Positions 53,900-64,000 of a stretch of 64,000 nt of DNA are shown in pieces. Below the pieces are notes generated by a model that was not told the DNA's origin, made no database searches, and saw only the letters and a program-made list of their open reading frames with translations. A program made the position numbers and the translations under genes. The stretch covers positions 26,875,203 to 26,939,202 of the forward strand of contig NC_090178.1 of NCBI RefSeq assembly GCF_024679245.1, written 5' to 3'. The DNA is from Pseudorasbora parva. Taxonomy: Eukaryota > Chordata > Actinopteri > Cypriniformes > Gobionidae. Positions within the stretch are counted from its first letter, which is position 1. Every line of letters begins with the position of its first letter.

Positions 53900-56800
53900 T
53901 GCCCAGATCAAGAAAGAATTTCTGCCAACGGGCGTATGTTTTGATAGCCCGTCTAGAAAACACACAGCCCCGGGACTTCTATTAGGCCTACATATAAAAA
54001 AAGACGTTTTACTCACAAGTTTGTTGGACCATTCCTGTTGGATCCAACATAGAAGGCACAGCATTGTGTCTGCAAATCCAGCGCCTGAGACTTGTTTACA
54101 AATGATTCAGTGGTGAAATGAAGCGAACACATGTATACGGTCTTCCCCACGTGAGCTGGAACTTCATTAAATATAAATGAAGTATCCTAATATAAGTGCA
54201 TTCTAGTACATTCCTAATATAAGGATCTGAAGGAAGCTTATGCAGTGACTGTGTTCTTCCACAATATCTTGCTATCTTCTTCCACATTGCTATTGCTGCT
54301 GGCTAGTGATCTGAACCAGTGAAGCCCACAAACGTTTTCTGGGCCCGGTGTCTATAAAAGCTTTTATTTGACTAAAAGGGGAGACTCTGAAACTTACAGG
54401 ATAATCTTATATTACCATGACCTTTTATATATCAAAAGCTCAAGGGAAAGTTGATTTCTCAATTCATCACCTTTAACATTATTTAGTCTTCAAATATTCT
54501 TCTTTAAAAGAAAAAGTATGTGTACAACTTACTCTGTTGTACAGAGTAAGCTGAAAGTGTGTACAATTTACTCATGAAGCCACATTGAAATCTTCATATC
54601 TCTCAAAATTAACAATATTGGGCCTTTAAAAATAAGATACTAAAAGAAAAGTTAATTGTAGACTTGAAATTATAGCCCCTTTCCCCATTGTTTAATTCAT
54701 GGGTTTATTCCGCTGGATTTTGTCAGGCATAGGAGAGAAAAACGTTCTCCAAGTTTCTGGAGAGTTGTTATACGCAGCTTCTCTGTTGTTCTCCATCGTC
54801 TGTTTTCTGCTCTCCAAACTCTCCTAAGGGATTGTGTTTTATGCACCCAGAAGAACATATGGTTTCTATTAAAATGGAATGTGTAAGTCAACATACTGGT
54901 ATATGCAATGAAACTTACACACAAATTCATGCTGTCTCCCACTCACACACATGGAACCACATAGTCCACTGCTAACTCTCCCATGCCTTGTAACACACAT
55001 GAATTCAATACAATTATTACAAATTATTATGAATGCGAATAAAAATAATAATATAGATACACAATATAAACTGATTATGAATACTAATGAAAAGTAATAT
55101 TGAAAAGTAAAATGTAATCTACATTTATTAAGAAGTAGAATCTAAAAGCAAATTAAAATATATTTTATACTTCTTGAGTTACGCAAACTACATGCAAAAC
55201 ACAAGTGCTTATTCACATTTTTGAACTGTGCATATAATGAAACAACGATGGCTTGAGTCAACATATTTTACTAATAGAACAATCTATTAGAATGACCAAT
55301 CTCTGTGTAAAAATTAAATAATTATGCTGCCATATTTCTAAAGTAGTTCTTGAGCTTTGAAATGATCAGATGTCCATTTTAATTAAATGGCTTTGTCCAC
55401 TAAAATATTATTGAAATTCTTTCTTTAAACTATTCCAAAAAAACGTGTCTTTCCATATGAATTTTCAAATTAATAAATTAAAAATGTCAGACAGTATGTA
55501 ATGCGGTGTATGGCATGAACAGATGTTTAAGCAGTGTTTCATTCTTTAATTTGATATTCAAATACAAAAGAAAACATGTACATTTCTGTATGATTTAACT
55601 AATTGATGTCACATTATGTGTTTGTTAATCTAAACACTGGTGCTTTTCTTTTGGGATATTTAGCTCTTTCTGCAACTCTGAAAGGTAAAAGCAACAAGTC
55701 AATTTTTATTAATTTTTAATTTATTAATAAATGTTTTTTTTTTTTTTAAATAACCAGTATAATACAATAAAATCTTTCTATTTATGTGGTTCTTGTAGCC
55801 CAAAAAGTGTCCCAGACTCTGTTTTATGGGGAGGATTTCCACATCCCCATGCCGGCAGGTAAAGCTGACGTGTTGTTCAAGCCTTCAATTGTTCGAGGAA
55901 ATGAGAAGTTGCTGATGAGTTCTGGTGAAGTGGTTGATCTTCGTGCCAAACTCAACACTGTTTTGACCCACCTGATCTTGGAGAACGTTGGAGAAAGTGA
56001 TGAAGGAGTCTACACCATCACATCTGACCAAACCACAGAGGATGTTACACTCATCACACTCTATGTTAGAGGTACTGCATCATTTTCATGTCATAATACC
56101 AAAAACCGTTCTCTCACTTTGAACAGCAGCTTGTACACTAAATGGGATGCACACATTCATACTAGAATAGCTCTGAGTGGCTTCCATTATTATAGGAAGT
56201 CATGTGGTGAACAGGTTTAATGACCTCCTGCAGTAATTGTAGCTCTGTCAAGAGACACTGGTTGCCTTCCGTTCTTCTCTCCCTAAAGATCCTTCTTTCT
56301 CCCATTATTAGTGATGGTTGCTAACACTTTCCTTGTAAACGGAACATAATACAGCATTTTTTTCAGTAATAGCTCAGAGTGTGGAAAATTTAAGAAAAGT
56401 CGAGCTGTTAATATGAGCTGTTTTATTTTCTATTTATTTTGAGTGGGGTTTGCAAATATGTATACATTTTCTAATAAACATTTAATAAACATAAAACAAT
56501 TTAATAATACAATTAAAAAAGAATACTGCAAATATTGCTGAAAAATACTGAAAATACTTATTTTTTTAACCAAATGTAGGTTTACTTTTCTTTCTTATAA
56601 TAATGTGTGTAATGGTTTTAAAAGTTCAACTTGACACATGGTAGTCAACAAAGATTGAGAAAGTGGATTATGGGACAGGAAATAATATACACTTCATTGG
56701 GGAACAGACATTTCATCCTAGTTTAATGTTATGATAAATAATATCTAATAGTTCTTAGAACTAGCACAACTTCTTCAGAAAATGTAAAAATCTTCCTTTT

Positions 56801-58349
56801 CTTTTCTTTCCCTCTTTTACTTCTCCAGATTGCTATAGTGAGCTCATTGTTAAGTATGGTTCAGATTTTCACGTTTCTCTCAATGATATCTCGGAGCCGG
56901 TGCGTGTGGGCTTTCGTCACAGCTCAGTGGAGGCCAATCAGACTTCACTACCGGCTGTGGACCTGCTGAAAGATGATGGATCACCCAAGGAGAATTACCA
57001 AGAGCGCATTGAGATCACTTCTCAAAGGTTCACTCTCCGTGCTGTTACAGAGGCTGATGAAGGCAGTTACACCTTCAGTGATTCCGATAAGAAAGACAAA
57101 AAGAAGATCTGCCTGAATGTTAAAGGTGAGAGCAGGAAGCACTTTTCCAATGGCTCATGACACAAAAATATTATTTAAATGACATTATTGTCCTAATCCT
57201 GACCTTCTGAATTAAGCAAGTACAGCAATTGTTTACACTACATGGTAACTGAGATAACATAATAATATATGCGTAGCTATGGAAAACATTTTGAAGGAGA
57301 AATGAAATAGAATAATAAAGTCAAGCCTGCCTGCCAGCCCACATTGAGAACGTGACTAAGACCCCAATGTTCTAATAACCCAATAGCTGAACATTTTACC
57401 ACACATTACATGGCTATAAATAAATGGAAATATTGATTTGTGGTGAAATTATTTGATTATGAGAAAAGAAAGTGCCACAGAGTGATATGAGATATGTGAA
57501 ACTAGTGCAGGAGATTGTTTGCCAGGGACAATGGTCAAATAAACAGTTTAGAGGTCATTATACAAAAACTCCAACTGACCAATCAGAGTCAAGTATCCTG
57601 GAGGCAAAGAGAAAAATTAAGATGTGACATAAGACTGGAGTTTGTTTTTATGGAATATACACTAAAAATAAAGCTTCCAAAGAATTTTTTTTTTTTTTTT
57701 TTTTTTTTTGCATTGATACAATAATCAAAATAATAGTTTTTTCCACTTAAGAGCCTTTTACATGGAACCATTAATGCCAATAAATAACCTTTCTTTTTAT
57801 TGTTGCATGTTGAGAATTCTTCAGGTACATCATAAAAAAAGAATAGTAGGGTAATTACAAAGATGGAAGAGAGACAGATGGAATGAAGTCTGTCATTCTC
57901 TGCCTGCAGCATTTATTCCCTTAAAAATTTATGCATTCTCCTCCCTACTGACTCCTTTTCCACTTTCCTCACTCTCATGACATCATCTTAGAAAATAGCT
58001 GAACACCTCGGCTTCAGTAACAGCTTTCTTTCTTTCTGTCTTTCTTTTGTCTTTTTTCCAGCACATCAGATATTTGTAACCCTTTCATACGGTAGCACTC
58101 TGAAGATAAACCTGCACCTAAATAGCTCCTTTGCTCACCTGTTTTACACCCCAAAGTCTGATAACAATAAGTATATGATTATGGAGAGAGGAGAGCTCAA
58201 ACTGCCTGCTAACCTGGATCTTGAAGGTCGCCTCTCTTTGGAGGATTCTATGTGTTTTCTGACAGATGTGAAGGCCAGTGATGCCGGAGTTTTCAGTGTG
58301 ACTGACCACCAGGGATTCCTGGTGTCTGATGTCCACCTGGAGGTGGAAG
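52316..58349 (+). CDS. unrecognised Ig-like domain protein, 5' part
   Basis: Five exons, all joined in phase 1 as is usual for Ig-superfamily genes: 52316-52361 (signal peptide [16 protein letters not shown]), 55664-55684 (seven codons), 55799-56071, 56829-57125, 58062-58349; 308 codons so far, no stop. Each of the last three exons encodes one domain of about 91-99 residues with a YG-x-D/T-F/L start and a late D-(E/A)-G-(V/S)-(Y/F) motif (DEGVYT, DEGSYT, DAGVFS), the F-strand signature of Ig V-type domains. The B- and F-strand cysteines and the core tryptophan are missing in all three. Downstream exons (membrane segment or tail) are not seen; the next 5.6 kb is transposon DNA, so the gene either continues beyond the window or has lost its 3' end. 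An in-frame AG before the ATG means exon 1 may have an upstream UTR exon. Cell-surface or secreted role is inferred only. Confidence 0.7.
53421..54475 (-). mobile_element. TTAA-bounded DNA element, copy 2 (inverse of 16657-17799)
   Basis: Begins TTAAAGGTGTCATAAACTGG and ends TTGATTTCTCAATTCATCAC then CTTTAA; read on the minus strand it parallels the copy in the flot1 intron from end to end (shared GATTGGA, GGGCGTGACGCACTGG, CTTTTGATATATAAAA-type words). The minus strand at 54230-54270 still reads [17 protein letters not shown]. Contains a (CA)n run at 53871-53894. It lies in the large first intron of the Ig-like gene. Confidence 0.8.
57688..57709. repeat. poly(T) tract in Ig-like gene intron
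   Basis: About 22 T residues after AAGAA, with no recognisable retroposon body attached. The rest of the 57126-58061 intron shows no coding exon. Confidence 0.7.
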
Positions 58350-58918
58350 GTAAGGAGATGCAAAATGACAAATGGAAAAGAACAGTTTATTTCATTTTTA
58401 TACTTTGCACTTATAGTTTTTTTTACAATCGCTATGACAATTTTTCTTTACTTTTAACAATTTTCCTCAACTTATAATGCAGCACAACATGTCTGTGTAG
58501 GTTATACTATTAACACATTTATGTTTGCTTTTACACAAAATGCATATAGATAACACATATTTAAAATGCTTCAACTTCTTTTACACACAAGCTCAACCAA
58601 GACCTAAATAATGGATCTTTACTGCCCACTTTACCAATGCTTTATGTAAGAACAGTTAACTTTAACATCATGTTCTAAACTTAACATATAAGTCAAAGTA
58701 AACAGCTGTTCACATTGAGAATGGAAACACAAATATAACCCCTTTATTTAATTCCATTGCTACTTCGAAACAGCGGATTGAAGGTTTGCAAATACACAAA
58801 TCACAGCTGATTCCCATCTAGGAATGACAATAGCAAGTTTCTGTTCATCATTTATGAGCTTTCCTGAGGGAGGTAGATGTTGAATCCTGAGATAGACATA
58901 ATACAGTTACATAGAGAC

Positions 58919-60267
58919 CTGGGCTGCATTTCCCGAAACCTTCTTAACTCTACGTCATTCTTAAGTAATACCTTAAGGTATCCCTTAACGTTAATATGTG
59001 TTTCCTGAAACAAACTTAGTTAAGAATACCTTCTTTAAGTCATAGCCTACTTTCATAAGGTTGGTCTGGACCACCCTTAGCTATAACTTATCACTAATAA
59101 CAGATCATTCCACTAGTGGCCACCACTGTGAAAAAAGCTTCATGTCAGTCTATACAAATATAAATCTGAAGTTGTAATATACACCCAGTCTTCAATTAGG
59201 CTAGTTGAATATTTTTTTTTTTTTTTTTTTTTTAATGCAAGCATTAAAAGTGTCATAAAAAATGTCATTACAAACACTAATGGTTGTTAGCTTTTTAGTG
59301 ATATTATCCAAAGGTACATCAGCTGGCAAACCATTAGATAGGAAAGGCTTAGAAGTCTATTTAAAGGGAATGATTGTGGAGGGGAGTTCAGTCAAACTTT
59401 GGCAGCGAGGCAGCGAATAGAATTGTGCCAAATCAAAGACAGCACCGTCCGCGGAGCCATTCAGTGTATGTGCACTATTTCATAAGTGAAAACTTTAGTC
59501 CCTTGGCCACCATGTCAGAAGCTGCTATTAAAAATAAATTTCGCCTACCACGACAGCAAATTCAGCAGCTTTTAGATCTTGTTGGACCAACTTTGTCAAG
59601 ACAGCTACCCCCCCCCCCCCCCCCCCCCCCCCCTGCGGAGCCCTAAAATCAGCTGCTGGCGGCTCTTCTCTTTCTTTATTTTTTCTCCGCCATATAGCCT
59701 AACTGGTTATATGTTTTGTATGTTTTGCGTGTTGCGTTTTTAATGACTAGGCCATCTAATAATATAAATGAGTTATTTACACAATAATGTGAAGCAGCTG
59801 CTGCATGGGCAATCACCCCTGGTTGTGGAGTAAATCAAGACACTATGGAAAATATATTATTAATAATTTAAATGACGTGTGATGCTCATGCGGTTGAGCA
59901 TGAGATTGCTGGTTCGTGCACTCATTTCAGAGTTATGTAAAATTTAGGTGCAATTCTGTATGATAAATGAAAGTTCAACTATTTCTGAAGTGCTTATTTT
60001 ATAAAGATTTTTTTTTCTTCGCATAACGCAGTGAAACAGCCCCTGCATAAGTAAATAATCGATTCTTGAGCCATCGATATAAGCCAATTCAGCACCGCCG
60101 CCATGGACAGCACCCGCTAACGTCGCACTTATGAAGGTTTACCTTAAGCGACCTCCTAAGGTATAGTTAGGGGAGCACGCCTAGAAATGGTATACCTTCA
60201 GTTAAGTTATACCTTTAGAGTCTTCGTAGCGCGCTAAGAGACAACGTTATCGGGAAATGCAGCCCAG
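58919..60267 (+). mobile_element. Harbinger-type DNA element, deleted copy
   Basis: Perfect 18-bp terminal inverted repeats CTGGGCTGCATTTCCCGA (58919-58936 and reversed at 60250-60267); subterminal repeats of CTTAAGGTAT/ATACCTTA type face each other (58967-59040, 60150-60220). An open frame from 59512 starts MSEAAIKNKFRLPRQQIQQL and LLDLVGPTLSR, like the N-terminus of HARBI1-type transposases, then runs into poly(C) and stops at 59646. Target duplication not clear. Confidence 0.75.
59608..59633. repeat. poly(C) tract of about 26 bases
   Basis: Uninterrupted C run inside the Harbinger-type frame, producing a polyproline end. Rare length for a C homopolymer; could also be a sequencing or assembly artefact. 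Confidence 0.85.
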
Positions 60268-60327
60268 ATGCATACAGTCACTGTAATACATGGTAAAATT
60301 ATTTACACTTTGCAGTAGGAGAAGCCC

Positions 60328-60603
60328 TTATACAATGTCCTTCCGGTTGGTGTCTTGAAAAATCTGGATAATGGATGCCACTATGTCCCGGTTAAGATTT
60401 GGCAGACTTAATTCACCAGCCTCTCTGTATGATATGCCGTGGTCTATGAAATGTTCTACGATAGTAGCTCTTATTTCATCAGTTACACTAATTCTGGCCC
60501 TTCTTTGAGCTCCACCATGCATCGTAACATCGTCAATCTCTACCTTGTACCTTGTCCAGGTATTCCTCTCTCTTGTCCTGATACTCATCTTCCTCTCCCT
60601 CAT
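60328..60603 (-). pseudogene. N-terminal fragment of a Tc/mariner-like transposase
   Basis: 91 codons. The section VTDEIRATIVEHFIDHGISY continuing into REAGE and an LNRDIVASIIQIFQDTNR end matches, from memory, the helix-turn-helix start of DDE transposase-like proteins abundant in zebrafish (pattern EIRA-I-HGM--REAG----PN-S----IIR-F---NR). The catalytic DDE part is missing, so it is inactive. Family assignment is by recognition only. Confidence 0.6.
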
Positions 60604-60785
60604 GCAGGCATTTTTTTACTTTCTTTGTGTTGCTCTATATTGTTACTTTTTCACACAAGATCAGCCAAAAGAGGCCCTCTTTTACTGTATACCATATGGC
60701 CATGTGATTGGAAAAACACCGGAACAATTCCTAGATGGGAATCAGCTGTGATTTATGTATTTGCAAACCTTCAACCCGCTGTTAC

Positions 60786-61299
60786 TGTCAGGATCTGGGT
60801 TGCTTCTCTGTTTCCCCTCATTCATACCACCACACTCTGTCTTCACCTGTTGTTCATCACCATCAGCGCTCTCGCTGCTTTGTGCCCACACCTGTGTCGT
60901 GTCTTGTCTAATTACTTAGTCTACTTCTGGTGTTCTCTCTGTTCTGTGTCGGAGTATTGTTCAAGTGATGTGAGTAACGCTCTCTCTTTGTGTCAACTGT
61001 ACATCTTACCTGTGTCTTGTCTTTTGAAGCAGCGCTCGCCCTGTTGTCTCCCGTTGCCCGCCCTGGCTAGCCTCACCTGTGGAATTATCCGCTCTGCTGC
61101 CGTCGTCTGGGGTCCCTCTCACTGAGAGGAGTTTTCTGTTTGTTATTAGCACTTGTGGCAGATGATCCACGGAGGAGCTGTCTTCCTGAGAGCACCGTTT
61201 TGAGTTCTATTTCTAAGCTGTCTGTCTATAGACTGTTTTTGGACATTAAAGACATTGCATTATATCACCTTTGCTTTTGGATCCTTCTTGCTTGTGACA
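60786..61299 (+). mobile_element. 5' LTR of a Ty3/gypsy (Tf1/sushi group) retrotransposon
   Basis: Starts TGTCAGGATC and ends GTGACA (TGTCA/TGACA inverted ends), 514 bp. The 5 bases before it, GTTAC (60781-60785), are the presumed target duplication; the 3' LTR is outside the window. ATTAAA at 61245-61250 is a possible poly(A) signal. Predicted start of R at 60948, from primer complementarity. Confidence 0.85.
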
Positions 61300-61300
61300 G

Positions 61301-61311
61301 AATACTCCGAC
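61301..61311 (+). other. self-complementary primer-binding site
   Basis: AATACTCCGAC, two bases after the LTR end, is exactly complementary to GTCGGAGTATT at 60948-60958 inside the LTR. Tf1/sushi elements prime reverse transcription with the folded-back 5' end of their own RNA rather than a tRNA; this pairing fits. Confidence 0.75.
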
Positions 61312-61317
61312 CACGCA

Positions 61318-62223
61318 ATGGATCCAGCGAAGGGGGAATCATTTTTTTCTGCTGTAGAGATTCAAGGAGTGATGCTGGGTCGTCATGAGGAGGAGTTATC
61401 TGCTGCCAGAGATGCGGTGGACCATTTGGCCGCACAGGTTAATGATCTGTCCGTTCGCCTCCTTCATGCGCACCAAGAATCTCCTGTTGTTCAGCATCCT
61501 CCGTCTCTTCCTGAACCCCGTGTGAACAATCCTCCATGTTATGCAGGTGAGCCGACAGAGTGTAGAGCCTTTTTGACTCAGTGTGAGGTGGCTTTTTCCC
61601 TGCAACCACAGACCTATGCGGAGGATCGTTCCCGCATCGCCTATGTGATATCTTTACTGACTGGGCGTGCTCGTGAGTGGGGAACCTCCATGTGGGAGGC
61701 TGGGAGTCCCTGTTGTCACTGTTTTGATCTCTTTAAGGAGGAGATGATCAAGGTATTCGACCAATCGGTCTTCGGACAGGAGGCGTCGCGTCTTCTCACC
61801 ACGATCCGCCAGGGGAGGAGAACAGTGGCGGATTTCGCAATTGAGTTTCGCACCCTGTCTACCACAGCTGAGTGGAACGAGCCCGCTCTGGTCGCACGCT
61901 TCCTGGAGGGTCTGAATGTGGGTCTGAAGGAGGAGATTTATGCTCGCGGTTCACCGTCCCAGCTCGACCAACTGATAGAACTGGCAATTCGCCTGGATAG
62001 ATGCTTTGAGCAACGGCGTCGGGCTCGCGCCGGCTCCACCACTCTTCGCGACCCTTCTATGCCTGTTACTGCTAGACCTGATCCTGAACCCATGCAGTTG
62101 GGTAGCATTCGTCTTCTGCCAGAGGAGAAACAACGCCGCATCTCCAACAGACTCTGTCTGTTTTGCGGCACGGCTGGCCACTTCACAGCGTCTTGCCCAG
62201 TAAAAGCCAGAGCTCGCCAGTAG
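61318..62223 (+). CDS. gag: gag polyprotein of sushi-type retrotransposon
   Basis: 301 codons, intact, start [10 protein letters not shown] directly after the primer site (an earlier in-frame ATG at 61255 lies inside the LTR). Structural protein of the particle. Shows an N-terminal coiled coil ([18 protein letters not shown]), the retrotransposon gag core [17 protein letters not shown], then FVQ-like [12 protein letters not shown] and ARFLEGLN, the same family from which PEG10/RTL1 were domesticated. It ends in a zinc knuckle [14 protein letters not shown] (C-x2-C-x4-H-x4-C). Followed without gap by pol in the -1 frame. Confidence 0.93.
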   Translation: MDPAKGESFFSAVEIQGVMLGRHEEELSAARDAVDHLAAQVNDLSVRLLHAHQESPVVQHPPSLPEPRVNNPPCYAGEPTECRAFLTQCEVAFSLQPQTYAEDRSRIAYVISLLTGRAREWGTSMWEAGSPCCHCFDLFKEEMIKVFDQSVFGQEASRLLTTIRQGRRTVADFAIEFRTLSTTAEWNEPALVARFLEGLNVGLKEEIYARGSPSQLDQLIELAIRLDRCFEQRRRARAGSTTLRDPSMPVTARPDPEPMQLGSIRLLPEEKQRRISNRLCLFCGTAGHFTASCPVKARARQ

Positions 62224-64000
62224 ACAGAGGAGTACTGGCGAGCGCGACTGTTACGTCCTCTCCATCAAGTTCCTGTACCACCTTGCCCGCCTTCCTTCGT
62301 TTGGCCGGTTCTACCATCTCCTGCCCCGCATTGATCGACTCGGGGGCTGAGGGAAACTTTATCGACGAGAGATGGGCTCGGGAGCATAACATCCCTCTGG
62401 TGGACTTAAAGGGGAACACCACCGTCTTTGCCCTGGATGGTAGTATGCTTTCTAATGTCCACCGTGTCACCAGTCCGGTGAGTCTCACAATCTCAGGGAA
62501 CCATCAAGAGACTATGTCCTTTCTCATTTTTCAGTCCCCTTATACCCCCATTGTGTTAGGCCATCCCTGGCTAGTCCGGCATAATCCTCATATTGACTGG
62601 GCCAAGAATACCATTTTGTCTTGGAGTCTATCATGTCATGTCAATTGTTTGGTGTCTGCTACTCCTGTGGTCTCCTCTGGGTCTGTTTTTCAGGAGGAGC
62701 CTGGTGATCTGACTGGGGTTCCGGAGGAGTACCACGATCTGCGGGCGGTCTTCAGTCGTTCCCGGGCCGTTTCTCTCCCGCCTCACCGCCCTTACGATTG
62801 TAGCATCGATCTCCTACCTGGCACCCTGCCACCCCGCGGTAGATTATATTCTCTTTCGGCGCCCGAACGAGAGGCTTTAGAGAGATATCTCTCCGAGTCG
62901 CTCGACGCTGGGATTATTGTCCCATCCTCTTCGCCAGCTGGTGCTGGTTTCTTCTTTGTTAAAAAGAAGGATGGATCCTTGCGCCCTTGCATCGATTATA
63001 GGGGGTTGAACGACATAACGGTCAAGAACCGCTATCCCTTGCCCCTTATGTCGTCGGCTTTCAAGATCTTGCAGGGCGCAAAGATCTTTACTAAGTTGGA
63101 CTTGCGTAACGCGTACCACCTTGTTCGCATTAAGCAAGGAGACGAGTGGAAGACCGCGTTTAACACTCCTATTGGTCACTTTGAATATCGCGTCCTTCCT
63201 TTCGGGCTGGTCAACGCTCCCGCGGTATTTCAGGCGTTGGTCAACGATGTCTTGCGCGACATGTTAAATGTCTTCGTATTCGTGTATCTGGACGACATCC
63301 TCATTTTCTCACCCTCACTCGAAGTACACATTCAACACGTTCGTCGGGTCTTACAACGACTACTCGAGAACCGTCTGTTCGTTAAATCAGAGAAGTGCGT
63401 TTTTCATTCTCAATCGGTCACCTTCCTTGGTTCGGTGGTCTCGGCTGAGGGTATCAGCATGGATCCCGAGAAGGTGCGGGCGGTTCTCGATTGGCCCGTT
63501 CCGGATTCTCGAGTGGCTCTCCAGCGATTTTTAGGTTTCGCGAATTTTTATAGACGGTTCATCCGTAACTTTAGTCAGGTTGCCGCACCCCTATCTGCCC
63601 TCACCTCGACTAAGTCTCAGTTTGTTTGGTCAGAGATGGCACAAGACTCATTCGATCGACTCAAGAGGCTGTTCACCTCCGTGCCCATTTTAGTCACCCC
63701 GGATCCTGAGAGACAATTCATAGTCGAGGTCGATGCCTCCGATGTAGGGGTTGGGGATATTTTGTCGCAACGTTCCGCTTTGGATAACAGGGTTCATCCG
63801 TGCGCCTTCTTTTCCCATCGCCTTTCTCCGGCGGAGCATAATTATGACGTGGGTAATCGGGAGCTTTTAGCTATTCGGTTAGCATTGGGGGAGTGGCGGC
63901 ACTGGTTGGAGGGAGCCAGTGTTCCATTTATCGTTTGGACTGACCACCGGAACCTCGAATACATCCGTTCCGCCAAGAGACTTAATGCTCGTCAGGCCCG
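62223..64000 (+). CDS. pol: pol of sushi-type retrotransposon (protease, RT, RNase H), partial
   Basis: Open frame (-1 relative to gag) without stop to the window end; start approximate since it is expected to be made by frameshift from gag. Protease active site IDSGA with NFID (about 62334), then reverse transcriptase with [37 protein letters not shown] and catalytic YLDDIL (about 63283). RNase H starts [10 protein letters not shown] (about 63724) and includes ELLAI and WTDHRNLEY. The integrase is beyond the edge. No obvious canonical slippery heptamer near the gag stop. Intact catalytic residues and no breaks imply a young copy. Confidence 0.92.

Larger units (their letters stand above)
58769..60783 (-). 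mobile_element. Tc/mariner-like remnant with 57-bp inverted repeats, interrupted twice
   Basis: 58769-58825 is the reverse complement of 60727-60783 with two mismatches in 57. The right arm stops where the LTR element begins at 60786. Between the arms are a Harbinger-type element (58919-60267) and a minus-strand transposase fragment (60603-60328). The true outer ends of the element are not identified. Confidence 0.75.

Overview
The window is vertebrate nuclear DNA from a teleost, most likely a cyprinid (carp/minnow family). Four genes with GT-AG introns are embedded in a dense mix of DNA-transposon MITEs, dinucleotide microsatellites and retroelements of the kinds common in zebrafish and carp genomes. 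No bacterial, plasmid or CRISPR features are seen. All exon models were built by eye from splice signals, reading-phase consistency and remembered family sequences. No alignment was run.

Gene layout: (1) 90-3838 (+) is the 3' part of ddr1, a collagen-receptor tyrosine kinase, cut by the left edge. (2) 12249-27147 (-) is complete flot1 (flotillin-1, 435 codons in 12 coding exons), with a probable non-coding first exon near 27921-28060. (3) 30518-34948 (+) is complete tubb (beta-tubulin, 444 codons, 4 exons) with a TATA/CCAAT promoter. (4) 37239-48427 (+) is complete mdc1 (mediator of DNA-damage checkpoint 1, 1973 codons in 9 coding exons: FHA, SDTD array, TQ array, charged helix, RG-rich segment, tandem BRCT). 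(5) 52316-58349 (+) is the 5' part of an unrecognised secreted or membrane protein with three Ig-like exons. DDR1, FLOT1, TUBB and MDC1 are also neighbours in the human MHC class I region, so this is a conserved synteny block, though some relative orientations differ.

Repeat landscape: a decayed L2-type LINE lies at 10470-12060. Many terminal-inverted-repeat elements sit in the flot1 introns, including a TTAA-bounded element whose inverted relative lies 36 kb away. A foldback element splits another repeat at 25.2-26.05 kb. A hAT-type element with 8-bp target duplication sits in an mdc1 intron. From 58.8 kb to the right edge is a nested stack: a Tc/mariner-like remnant with 57-bp inverted repeats, a Harbinger-type element inside it, and a Ty3/gypsy (Tf1/sushi group) LTR retrotransposon inserted at its right arm. 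The retrotransposon has intact gag and an open pol that runs off the window.

I found no gene cluster that looks like a new multi-gene system. The best leads are the repeat-rich central region of fish mdc1, the self-complementary primer of the sushi-type retrotransposon, a C/H/P/W-patterned possible DNA-binding exon inside the TTAA elements, the cysteine-poor Ig-like gene, and one orphan candidate exon at 8411-8532.
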